DNA of 10,819 nucleotides from JBFYKJ01 sp041306005. GTDB taxonomy: Archaea; Altiarchaeota; Altiarchaeia; JAFGQM01. The notes under the pieces are model-generated. The model saw only the letters and a program-made list of their open reading frames with translations. It searched no databases and was not told where the DNA came from. Shown here piece by piece: positions 6,683 to 10,819 of this stretch (positions are counted from its first letter, which is position 1; every line of letters starts with the position of its first letter). The stretch is from NCBI GenBank assembly GCA_041306005.1, contig JBFYKJ010000088.1, positions 1 to 10,819 of the forward strand. Reading direction: 5' to 3'. The translations under genes and the position numbers were made by a program.

Positions 6683-6853
6683 TTACGCCTTGACGACTAT
6701 CGGTATCGCGTCCTTGCTCATCTCCAGCCGAGCGATATCCAGGGGATCTGCCATGCTCTTCGGGACTGTGACCAGCACTGGCGCACCTAGGGATATTTGA
6801 AGAGCCCTCGCGCCGAGGACTCTCGCCTTCTCGTATTTGTTCATGTGCTCCAT
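6683..6853 (-). CDS. rpoK: DNA-directed RNA polymerase subunit Rpo6/K
   Basis: Small RNA polymerase subunit, homologous to eukaryotic RPB6 and bacterial omega, that helps fold and hold the largest subunit. From ATG 6853 it has 56 residues. YEKARVLGARALQISLGAP (7-25) is the family's signature helix, followed by DPLDIARLE (36-44) and an IPIVV end. Starts are ambiguous: an in-frame GTG lies at 6874 and another ATG at 6844. The 6844 start would leave only two residues before the conserved YEKAR, and its GGAG is too close. I prefer 6853. The gene follows tRNA-Pro and is joined to rps2 by a 1-nt gap. Confidence 0.9.
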   Translation of the reverse strand: MEHMNKYEKARVLGARALQISLGAPVLVTVPKSMADPLDIARLEMSKDAIPIVVKA

Positions 6854-6895
6854 TTTATGGATGATGACGCGCACCGCGCCGTTTTACAGTGAAAG

Positions 6896-6970
6896 TGGGA
6901 CCGCCGAGATTTGAACTCGGGTCACCGGCACCCCAAGCCGAGAGGATGGTCCTGGCTACCCCACGGTCCC
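6896..6970 (-). tRNA. tRNA-Pro (anticodon GGG)
   Basis: A complete cloverleaf can be drawn on the minus strand. The acceptor is GGGACCG/CGGTCCC with discriminator A at 6896. The anticodon stem TCGGC/GCCGG encloses loop TTGGGGT (anticodon GGG, reading CCC/CCU). The T arm is CCGAG-TTCAAAT-CTCGG. CCA is not encoded; the next bases are CTTTC. There is no sign of an intron. It sits between rpoN and rpoK with no convincing promoter of its own, so it is probably cut out of the operon transcript. Confidence 0.95.
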
Positions 6971-7004
6971 GGTATACCTAAGCCCCTTGCGGCGCTCCGG
7001 AAAC

Positions 7005-7199
7005 TCACCTCGTGTAGAGCAGGAGCTCGTCGGACAGGTCCGCGTGCGTCAGCAGCATCCTCCTGCAGCAGTAACGCTCGAGGCCCAGCAAGTCCATCAC
7101 CTTTCCAGGCGACTCGCCCTTTGCAACCCTCTGCTCATATGCCTCCCACAGCTGTGCTATGGGCTTCCCGCATGTGAAACACCTTACCGGTATTATCAT
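7005..7199 (-). CDS. rpoN: DNA-directed RNA polymerase subunit Rpo10/N
   Basis: Archaeal homologue of eukaryotic RPB10, a zinc-binding assembly subunit that contacts Rpo3 and the second-largest subunit. The 64-residue protein begins MIIPVRCFTCGKPI and has the family's unusual zinc site: Cys7 and Cys10, then an adjacent pair Cys44-Cys45 in ERYCCRRML. Size and layout match the family exactly. This archaeal name is unrelated to bacterial sigma-54. The start ATG 7199 has the CAAGATGA context, and a weak AAGGT lies about 9 nt upstream. It is separated from rps9 by 77 A-rich nt. Confidence 0.96.
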   Translation of the reverse strand: MIIPVRCFTCGKPIAQLWEAYEQRVAKGESPGKVMDLLGLERYCCRRMLLTHADLSDELLLYTR

Positions 7200-7252
7200 C
7201 TTGTGGAACCTTATCTGGTTTTGTCAGTTTTGTTATTTTGCCAAACTTTTTT

Positions 7253-7274
7253 GGGCCTTATCGGCCCGATATAC
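7253..7274 (-). promoter_or_regulatory. Possible internal promoter and hairpin before rpoN
   Basis: GTATATC at 7274-7268, just after the rps9 stop, is TATA-like and would place a start near 7245. Directly after it the minus strand has GGGCC-GATAA-GGCCC, a 5-bp stem with a 5-nt loop, then A6 and three CAAAA units. An A-run on the transcript argues against a terminator. The spacer is AT-rich and longer than others in this block, which is why I list it, but the promoter is weakly supported. Confidence 0.25.
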
Positions 7275-7276
7275 CC

Positions 7277-7714
7277 TTATCTATATGACTTCTGCCGCTT
7301 GGCCCTCGGGCCCTGCGACGACTTTGACGGCTTGTGCGGCTCGGTCCTTCGCGAGTCCCCGCTTATCAGCGAGCGGTCGTATGCGACAAGCTTTGCCCTC
7401 AGCTCCTCGCCCTTGCGGGCCTTCTCGGCGTGGGCGACAAGCGCCCTTGAGATGCTCGTGGCGATTGCGTCCGCCTGGCCGCTAAAGCCTCCGCCCCGGA
7501 CGGTTATCACGAAATCGAGCTTTGACGGGTCGACTATCCCCTTTGCTATCAGCAGGGGCTCTTCTATCCTCAGCCTCAGGAACTTGTCGCCGTAGACGTC
7601 GAGCGACGTCGAGTTTATCCTGATGTTGCCCTTCCCGGGCTTTATCGTCGTTCTTGCATACGCCGTCTTCCGCTTCCCGGACTCGTGCACTATATCAGAC
7701 TTCTTTTCAGCCAT
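7277..7714 (-). CDS. rps9: 30S ribosomal protein S9
   Basis: Small-subunit head protein whose C-terminal tail reaches the P-site tRNA. The 145 residues include SGKRKTAYARTTIKPGKG (12-29), RGGGFSGQADAIATSISRAL (73-92), which is the family signature, and the invariant-type basic tail GPRAKRQKSYR (135-145). Length is only slightly above the archaeal norm. The ATG at 7714 overlaps the end of rpl13 by 8 nt and is preceded by GGAGGAAGGA, the one strong Shine-Dalgarno sequence I see in the window. Confidence 0.97.
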   Translation of the reverse strand: MAEKKSDIVHESGKRKTAYARTTIKPGKGNIRINSTSLDVYGDKFLRLRIEEPLLIAKGIVDPSKLDFVITVRGGGFSGQADAIATSISRALVAHAEKARKGEELRAKLVAYDRSLISGDSRRTEPHKPSKSSQGPRAKRQKSYR

Positions 7715-8282
7715 TCCTTCCTCCGAGGTAGGCGCAGACGTCGCCCACTGTTATCGAGTAGTCGTATGTCTTCCTCATCCGGGAGACGTCAAGGAGCCTC
7801 GCCTTTGACAAATCGATGTGCTCCCTCTTCTGTATCACCTTTTCAGGCCTGCCCATATAAACCATCACCCTCTTGAACGCCGCCTGGCCCCGTGCCCTCT
7901 TCCACGGCAGCATGCCCCTTATCGCGCGCCTGAGGAACCTGTCCGGGTTCTTCGGCCTCTTCGGGCCGTAGCGCCACGGGTTCACCTGGCTCTTCGCGTC
8001 GTGGCGGTTCTTGTAGTCGGCGAATAAGCTTTCCAGCTTGCCGGAGATGACCGCCTTCTCGGCGTTGAATATGAGTATGCGGTCACCCTTGAGCGCCTGC
8101 TTGGCGGCGAATGCCGCAAGGCGCCCCATCGAGCACCCGGCCGCGTCTATGACGATTTTCTCCGCCGGCTTTGCCTGCTTTGCGGAGGCGTTAGCCTTTG
8201 GCTTTGCCTTCACGGCCTTTTCGGGCTTAGCCTCTTTCTTGGCGGCCTTTGCCTCCGGCTTAGCGTGTTCCTGTTCAGTCAT
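7707..8282 (-). CDS. rpl13: 50S ribosomal protein L13 with Ala/Lys-rich N-terminal extension
   Basis: Large-subunit protein L13 (uL13). Of 191 residues the conserved core starts near residue 42. It includes IVIDAAGCSMGRLAAFAAK (43-61), IFNAEKAVISG (71-81) and RRAIRGMLPWKRARGQAAF (118-136). The first ~41 residues are low-complexity Ala, Lys, Glu and Pro without homology to the fold. Archaeal L13 is normally about 140-155 residues. The start codon overlaps the rpl18e stop as ATGA, and the stop lies inside the start of rps9, so the three genes are translationally linked. Confidence 0.96.
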   Translation of the reverse strand: MTEQEHAKPEAKAAKKEAKPEKAVKAKPKANASAKQAKPAEKIVIDAAGCSMGRLAAFAAKQALKGDRILIFNAEKAVISGKLESLFADYKNRHDAKSQVNPWRYGPKRPKNPDRFLRRAIRGMLPWKRARGQAAFKRVMVYMGRPEKVIQKREHIDLSKARLLDVSRMRKTYDYSITVGDVCAYLGGRNG

Positions 8283-8635
8283 TTCAGTATCTTGACCCTC
8301 GTGCCTTTGGGGTTTGAGGAGACCAGCTCGGCGATCGTGATTATCTTGCCCTTGGACTCCGCGACCTTCTTCTTCGCCGACCCGGACGCCTTGTAGCAGG
8401 CGATGGTGACCTCGTGGGCGAGGACCCCGTTGCCAAGGAGCTTGCCCGCGATGACGACCGTGTCCTTCGCCTGCGTGAGCATGCTTATCTTGTCGAGGTT
8501 GACCTCAGACCGGTTCTTGCGGCTGCTCGCCATGTCCTCGGCGAGGCGAGCCCAGATCGGCTGCTTCTTGCCCTCCTTCTTGAGGTACTCTATGAGGCCC
8601 AATCGATTTGGGTCCTCGTACTTGATTCCTTCCAT
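8279..8635 (-). CDS. rpl18e: 50S ribosomal protein L18e
   Basis: Large-subunit protein of the L18e/L15 group, absent from Bacteria. The 118-residue protein shows the family pattern NRSEVNLDKIS (41-51), VVIAGKLLGNGVLAHEVTIA (60-79), a SAKKK segment (86-90), then ELVSSNPKGTRVKILK at the end. The ATG at 8635 lies only 10 nt after the encoded CCA end of tRNA-Leu and has no Shine-Dalgarno sequence. Removal of the tRNA would leave a nearly leaderless mRNA. The stop overlaps rpl13 by 4 nt. Confidence 0.96.
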   Translation of the reverse strand: MEGIKYEDPNRLGLIEYLKKEGKKQPIWARLAEDMASSRKNRSEVNLDKISMLTQAKDTVVIAGKLLGNGVLAHEVTIACYKASGSAKKKVAESKGKIITIAELVSSNPKGTRVKILK

Positions 8636-8645
8636 TGAAAGTGAG

Positions 8646-8732
8646 TGGTGCGGGGGACGAGGTTCGAACTCGCGTAGGCCTAAGCCACACGGCCCTCAAC
8701 CGTGCCCGTTTGACCAACTCCGGCACCCCCGC
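8646..8732 (-). tRNA. tRNA-Leu (anticodon GAG) with encoded CCA
   Basis: The class II tRNA folds cleanly. Acceptor GCGGGGG/CCCCCGC has discriminator A (8649) and genomically encoded CCA (8648-8646). The anticodon stem CACGG/CCGTG surrounds loop TTGAGGG (anticodon GAG, reading CUC/CUU). A long variable arm contains a TAGGC/GCCTA pairing, and the T arm is GCGAG-TTCGAAC-CTCGT. A tRNA-Leu ahead of rpl18e is a classic archaeal arrangement. It follows a structured 62-nt stretch without an obvious TATA box. Confidence 0.96.
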
Positions 8733-8794
8733 AAAACTGTTTTGGGCCCGCAGTCTTCGGTCTTCAGTACTTTGTGAAGCCCAGTTCACCGAAC

Positions 8795-8918
8795 CCTGTT
8801 TTGCAAGTGCTTAACCTCCGCGGGCCGTCGCCGGCCCGCCCCCTGTGTAGGTGCAAGCGCCGTATGACGCGCGCACCCGTTAGACTGAAGGCCCCGAGGC
8901 GGGGCCGAACAAAACAGG
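8795..8918 (-). ncRNA. Candidate structured RNA or leader between rpoD and tRNA-Leu
   Basis: The 209-nt gap 8733-8941 has no credible gene but dense base-pairing potential. On the minus strand CCTGTTTTG (8918-8910) can pair with CAAAACAGG (8803-8795), a 9-bp closing stem. Inside are three hairpins. The first is GGCCCCG-CCT-CGGGGCC (8906-8890). The second, at 8877-8850, has outer stem GGTGC/GCACC plus an inner GC-rich stem with small bulges. The third is GCGGGCCG-GCGA-CGGCCCGC (8839-8820), an 8-bp stem capped by a GNRA tetraloop. It matches none of the RNA classes I know (not 5S, SRP or RNase P RNA, and no C/D boxes). It could be a stand-alone RNA or a tRNA-Leu/L18e leader; the boundaries are inferred. 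Confidence 0.35.
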
Positions 8919-8933
8919 CCCTGTCTAGGGCCC
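8911..8933 (-). terminator. Terminator-like hairpin after rpoD
   Basis: Nine nt past the rpoD stop, GGCCCT-AGAC-AGGGCC (8932-8917) forms a 6-bp GC stem with a 4-nt loop, followed by TGTTTTG. A GC hairpin plus T4 is a reasonable termination or attenuation signal. Its 3' strand shares 2 nt with the closing stem of the candidate RNA, so the two folds could compete at their edge. Confidence 0.45.
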
Positions 8934-8941
8934 GATAAGGA

Positions 8942-9589
8942 TCACTTCTTCTTCGCCGCCTTCCTCGAGCGCTTCTTCTTCTCGCCGGCGATGGCGTCGT
9001 CAAGCTCGTCTATCCTGCCCGCCAGGTTCTCTATAGCCGTCTCGACCAGCTCCTTGGCCTTCAGGTTGTTGTAGGACTCTGCAAAGAACTCGAAGTCCGT
9101 GTCGTTAATCTGCTTGTACGACGCGAGGCCCGGCTGGAACTTGGCATGCTCGGTCATGAAGCCCAGCTTCGCCACCATCTCCATCCTGACCTTCTGGTTC
9201 TCGCCCAGCTTGACGATCGGTATCTTGTCAAAGACGGGCTTTGTCTTTGGGTCCTGCGGCTTCATGTCGCCCGAATATAAGGTCCCGGGGCCGGTCTTCT
9301 CCAGTATGAATGACGCCTCGCAGCGCGCGCAGCCCTTGCCCTCGCACTTGCACTCGTCTTTCAGGTCATAGGTGTCCAGGTCCGTCGTGAGCGGGACCAG
9401 GCCTAGCCTCTGCGCTATCATCTCCTCAAACAGCGGGGAGCTGTTCTCGTAGACGGTCACCCTGTCCACGGCCATAGACGGGACATAAGACATAATCGCC
9501 CGCCTTACGGCGTTTGCTATGGTGAAGTTGACGCCCCTTAAGGCAAACTTCACCTTCGCATCGTCCTTCTTCAGGTATTCGACCTTCAT
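8942..9589 (-). CDS. rpoD: DNA-directed RNA polymerase subunit Rpo3/D
   Basis: Assembly-platform subunit homologous to eukaryotic RPB3 and the bacterial alpha N-terminal domain. Residues 19-36 (GVNFTIANAVRRAIMSYV) hold the dimerisation-domain signature ANAVRRAI, followed by DRVTVYENSSPLFEEMIAQR (42-61) and LGLVPL (62-67). CKCEGKGCARC supplies Cys80, Cys82, Cys87 and Cys90, spaced like the RPB3 zinc site. At 215 residues it is short, with no room for the ferredoxin-like insert that carries Fe-S clusters in some archaeal Rpo3 proteins. The C-terminus is a Lys/Arg-rich tail (about 202-215). It has no Shine-Dalgarno sequence but an AACTCTCAAG-ATG context shared with rps11. The archaeal gene name is unrelated to bacterial sigma-70. 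Confidence 0.96.
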   Translation of the reverse strand: MKVEYLKKDDAKVKFALRGVNFTIANAVRRAIMSYVPSMAVDRVTVYENSSPLFEEMIAQRLGLVPLTTDLDTYDLKDECKCEGKGCARCEASFILEKTGPGTLYSGDMKPQDPKTKPVFDKIPIVKLGENQKVRMEMVAKLGFMTEHAKFQPGLASYKQINDTDFEFFAESYNNLKAKELVETAIENLAGRIDELDDAIAGEKKKRSRKAAKKK

Positions 9590-9606
9590 CTTGAGAGTTT
9601 TTGAGG

Positions 9607-9617
9607 TTATAGCATAA
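9607..9617 (-). promoter_or_regulatory. Possible TATA box before rpoD
   Basis: TTATGCTATAA lies 17-28 nt ahead of the rpoD ATG in a GC-rich spacer. It would support a leaderless or nearly leaderless rpoD transcript in addition to read-through from rps11. The spacing is slightly short for its 3' half, so support is moderate at best. Confidence 0.35.
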
Positions 9618-9624
9618 TGCCCGT

Positions 9625-9642
9625 CGGGCGGATCTCCGCCCG
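9625..9642 (-). terminator. GC-rich hairpin between rps11 and rpoD
   Basis: CGGGCGG and CCGCCCG form a perfect 7-bp stem (an eighth A-T pair is possible) with a 4-nt loop, 17 nt after the rps11 stop. No T-run follows, so it may slow polymerase or stabilise the rps11 3' end more than terminate. Confidence 0.4.
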
Positions 9643-9659
9643 GTCGGACCCGTCAGACT

Positions 9660-10352
9660 TTATACTCTTCTTCCCCTCTTGCCGCCCGGCGGCTTGCAGC
9701 CTCCGTGGGGTATCGGGGTTACGTCCTCTATCCTTCTTATCCTCATGCCCATCCGGGCGAAAGCCTTGATCACTGCGGAGGCCGCCCTGCCCGGGCTCTT
9801 CTGCCCGCGGTGGCCGCCTTTGCCTCTAAGGAGAACGTCCACTTTTGTCACGCCCCTCTCCTTCAGGATGTTGCCGACTTTTTTAGCCAGCTGGGCTGCC
9901 GTGAATGGTGATTTCTCCTCCCTGCCGGTCTTTGCGACCATGCCGCCGCATGCCATCGCGAGTGTCTCTGCACCGGATAAGTCTGTTGCCGTGAGTATCG
10001 TGTTGTTCTTTGACGCGAAGACGTGGACGACCGCGATGAACTCGGCCTTTTGCGGGACGGCTTGGAGGACCGGCTTTTCGGGCTTCTCCTCTATGATGCC
10101 CTCCTTCACCTGGTCCACGAGGCTCTTGCTGAGGCTCTTCTCGTCCTTCTTTTCTTCGGCCTTGTGGGACTTGGCTTCAGCGGCCTTGGCTTCTGCCTCG
10201 ACTGCGTGCGCCTTTGCCTCCGCGATGTGGGCCTTTGCCTCCGCGTGCGCCTTGGCTTCTGCGTGGGCCTTCTCGGCTTTGGATTCAGCCTTCGGCTTTT
10301 TCTCCTTCGCCTCGCCGGCCTTCTTGCCCTTTGCCTCTTTCTTTTCAGCCAT
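9660..10352 (-). CDS. rps11: 30S ribosomal protein S11 with ~100-residue Ala/Lys/His-rich N-terminal extension
   Basis: Small-subunit platform protein S11. The conserved core covers roughly residues 104-230. FIAVVHVFASKNNTILTATD (105-124), LLRGKGGHRGQKSPGRAAS (174-192) and RIRRIEDVTPIPHGGCKPP (204-222) are textbook S11, with the usual basic end GGKRGRRV. Typical archaeal S11 has 125-140 residues, so about 100 residues are extra. Residues 1-72 are Ala, Lys, Glu and His with repeating AEAKAH units (31-50) and no hydrophobic core. Residues 72-103 form a bridge. The ATG at 10352 lacks a Shine-Dalgarno sequence; GTG or ATG starts nearer the core are not evident. The frame is continuous into the core, so the extension appears genuinely encoded. 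It lies 20 nt after rps4. Confidence 0.95.
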   Translation of the reverse strand: MAEKKEAKGKKAGEAKEKKPKAESKAEKAHAEAKAHAEAKAHIAEAKAHAVEAEAKAAEAKSHKAEEKKDEKSLSKSLVDQVKEGIIEEKPEKPVLQAVPQKAEFIAVVHVFASKNNTILTATDLSGAETLAMACGGMVAKTGREEKSPFTAAQLAKKVGNILKERGVTKVDVLLRGKGGHRGQKSPGRAASAVIKAFARMGMRIRRIEDVTPIPHGGCKPPGGKRGRRV

Positions 10353-10372
10353 GTTGAGAGTTATGTACCGGA

Positions 10373-10819
10373 TTAACTGCGCGGCGCGCTGGGCCTGCTG
10401 CCCTGGCCGCCGGGCCTCCCGCCGCCTGGGCCGCCGGGCCTCCCGCCGCCTGGGCCGCGCCTAAACCCGCCGCCCCTGCCTGCCTGGCCGCTGCCCCTGT
10501 TCTGGCCGCCTGACCGCTTGCCGAACTTGCCGCCCCGCTCAAAGCGGTCCGGCGTGTACTCCCGCTTCTCTTTCGGGGGCTTCTTCTCGACTTTTCTTAC
10601 CGGGTGCTCCGCGCTTGCGAGCGGGGAACCGGCGTAGAAAGCGACTGTCTCGGCCTCTTCGAGAGTGGTCATGTGGCCCGGCGCGTTCATGCGCCTGCCC
10701 GCGACCGCGATGTGGCCGTGCACGATCTCCTGCCTGGCCTGCTTTATCGTTATCGTGAGGTTGCGGTTGTAGACGATCGTCTGCAGCCTGCGGTTCAACA
10801 CATCTTCGACAGTGAGCTT
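10373..10819 (-). CDS. rps4: 30S ribosomal protein S4, partial (N-terminal part outside window), with Gly/Arg-rich tail
   Basis: The reading frame is open to the window edge, so the gene starts beyond 10819; 148 C-terminal residues are visible. The first visible residues KLTVEDVLNRRLQTIVYN and the following KQARQEIVHGHIAVAGRRM form the S4 RNA-binding domain, diagnostic of S4. Past EHPVRKVEKKPPKEKREYTP the last ~60 residues are Gly, Arg, Pro and Gln with RGG and GGGRPGG units, unlike ordinary archaeal S4, which ends soon after the folded domain. A perfect in-frame 24-bp DNA duplication lies inside the tail. The GTG at 10801 is an internal Val codon and not a start. Confidence 0.95.
   Translation of the reverse strand, partial: KLTVEDVLNRRLQTIVYNRNLTITIKQARQEIVHGHIAVAGRRMNAPGHMTTLEEAETVAFYAGSPLASAEHPVRKVEKKPPKEKREYTPDRFERGGKFGKRSGGQNRGSGQAGRGGGFRRGPGGGRPGGPGGGRPGGQGSRPSAPRS
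10407..10454. repeat. Perfect 24-bp tandem duplication in the rps4 tail
   Basis: Positions 10407-10430 and 10431-10454 are identical, and 24 bp equals eight codons, so the frame is kept. The unit encodes a GGGRPGGP-type octapeptide read twice. Perfect identity at third positions points to recent duplication by slippage. Confidence 0.9.

Noticed and set aside
6407..6790. Plus-strand Ser/Ala/Phe-rich frame that looks like a membrane protein
   Set aside because: It is the complement of the Lys/Glu-rich S2 N-terminal extension; the composition explains the hydrophobic look.
7253..7267. GGGCC/GGCCC hairpin as a terminator after rps9
   Set aside because: On the coding strand it is followed by A6, not T; a T-run exists only on the opposite strand, where no gene ends.
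8733..8941. C/D box guide RNA, SRP RNA or RNase P RNA in the structured gap
   Set aside because: I found no paired C and D boxes, the region is too short for SRP or RNase P RNA, and their conserved core motifs are absent.
8764..9003. Minus-strand 79-codon frame across the rpoD-tRNA-Leu gap
   Set aside because: It starts inside rpoD in another frame, is Arg-rich, has no recognisable features, and runs through the perfect hairpins of the candidate RNA.
9999..10352. AEAKAH coding repeats in rps11 as a CRISPR-like array
   Set aside because: The repeats are short, imperfect, in frame and without spacers; they are protein-level repeats. No CRISPR array or cas gene is present in the window.
9679..10464. 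Plus-strand open frame of 261 codons opposite rps11 and the rps4 tail
   Set aside because: It mirrors S11 and its Ala/Lys-rich extension. The apparent hydrophobic protein arises from the complement of Lys/Ala/Glu codons.
1..10819. Mobile elements, prophage or defence genes
   Set aside because: No transposase, integrase, terminal inverted repeats with target duplications, or defence-type proteins were seen; the window is a conserved housekeeping region.

Overview
The window is a stretch of archaeal chromosome with every recognisable gene on the minus strand, so transcription runs from high to low coordinates. The evidence for Archaea is the gene set: RNA polymerase subunits Rpo3/D, Rpo10/N and Rpo6/K, the archaeal/eukaryotic-type ribosomal protein L18e, a threonyl-tRNA synthetase with the archaeal N-terminal editing domain, mevalonate kinase, and a type II isopentenyl diphosphate isomerase. 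The DNA is GC-rich by eye and genes are tightly packed. Several ribosomal proteins carry long low-complexity tails. Gene order resembles the widely conserved archaeal alpha-operon block, but enolase is absent between rpoK and rps2. I suspect a DPANN-type archaeon (Micrarchaeota- or Diapherotrites-like), with low confidence; this would need a phylogeny.

Layout in transcription order: S4 (5' end outside the window), S11, Rpo3/D, a 209-nt gene-free but highly structured spacer, tRNA-Leu(GAG), L18e, L13, S9, Rpo10/N, tRNA-Pro(GGG), Rpo6/K, S2. This is a translation/transcription block with very short spacers (4-nt and 8-nt overlaps, one 1-nt gap) and two tRNAs acting as punctuation. After a terminator-like hairpin comes a MEMO-family protein with its own well-placed TATA box. 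Next are a small uncharacterised protein that I tentatively compare with SecB-like chaperones, a hairpin-rich leader and ThrRS, and then mevalonate kinase followed by IDI-2 (isoprenoid lipid precursors).

The most interesting non-coding signals are three. (1) A candidate structured RNA at about 8795-8918 has a 9-bp closing stem around three GC-rich hairpins, one with a GNRA tetraloop. (2) A 19-bp unit repeated three times in tandem runs into the mvk start codon, giving two tiny upstream ORFs that both end at the mvk ATG. (3) Four starts share the heptamer AAGATGA, while an obvious Shine-Dalgarno sequence is seen clearly only before rps9. At the protein level, S11, S2 and L13 have Ala/Lys/Glu-rich N-terminal extensions and S4 has a Gly/Arg-rich C-terminal tail with an in-frame 24-bp tandem duplication.
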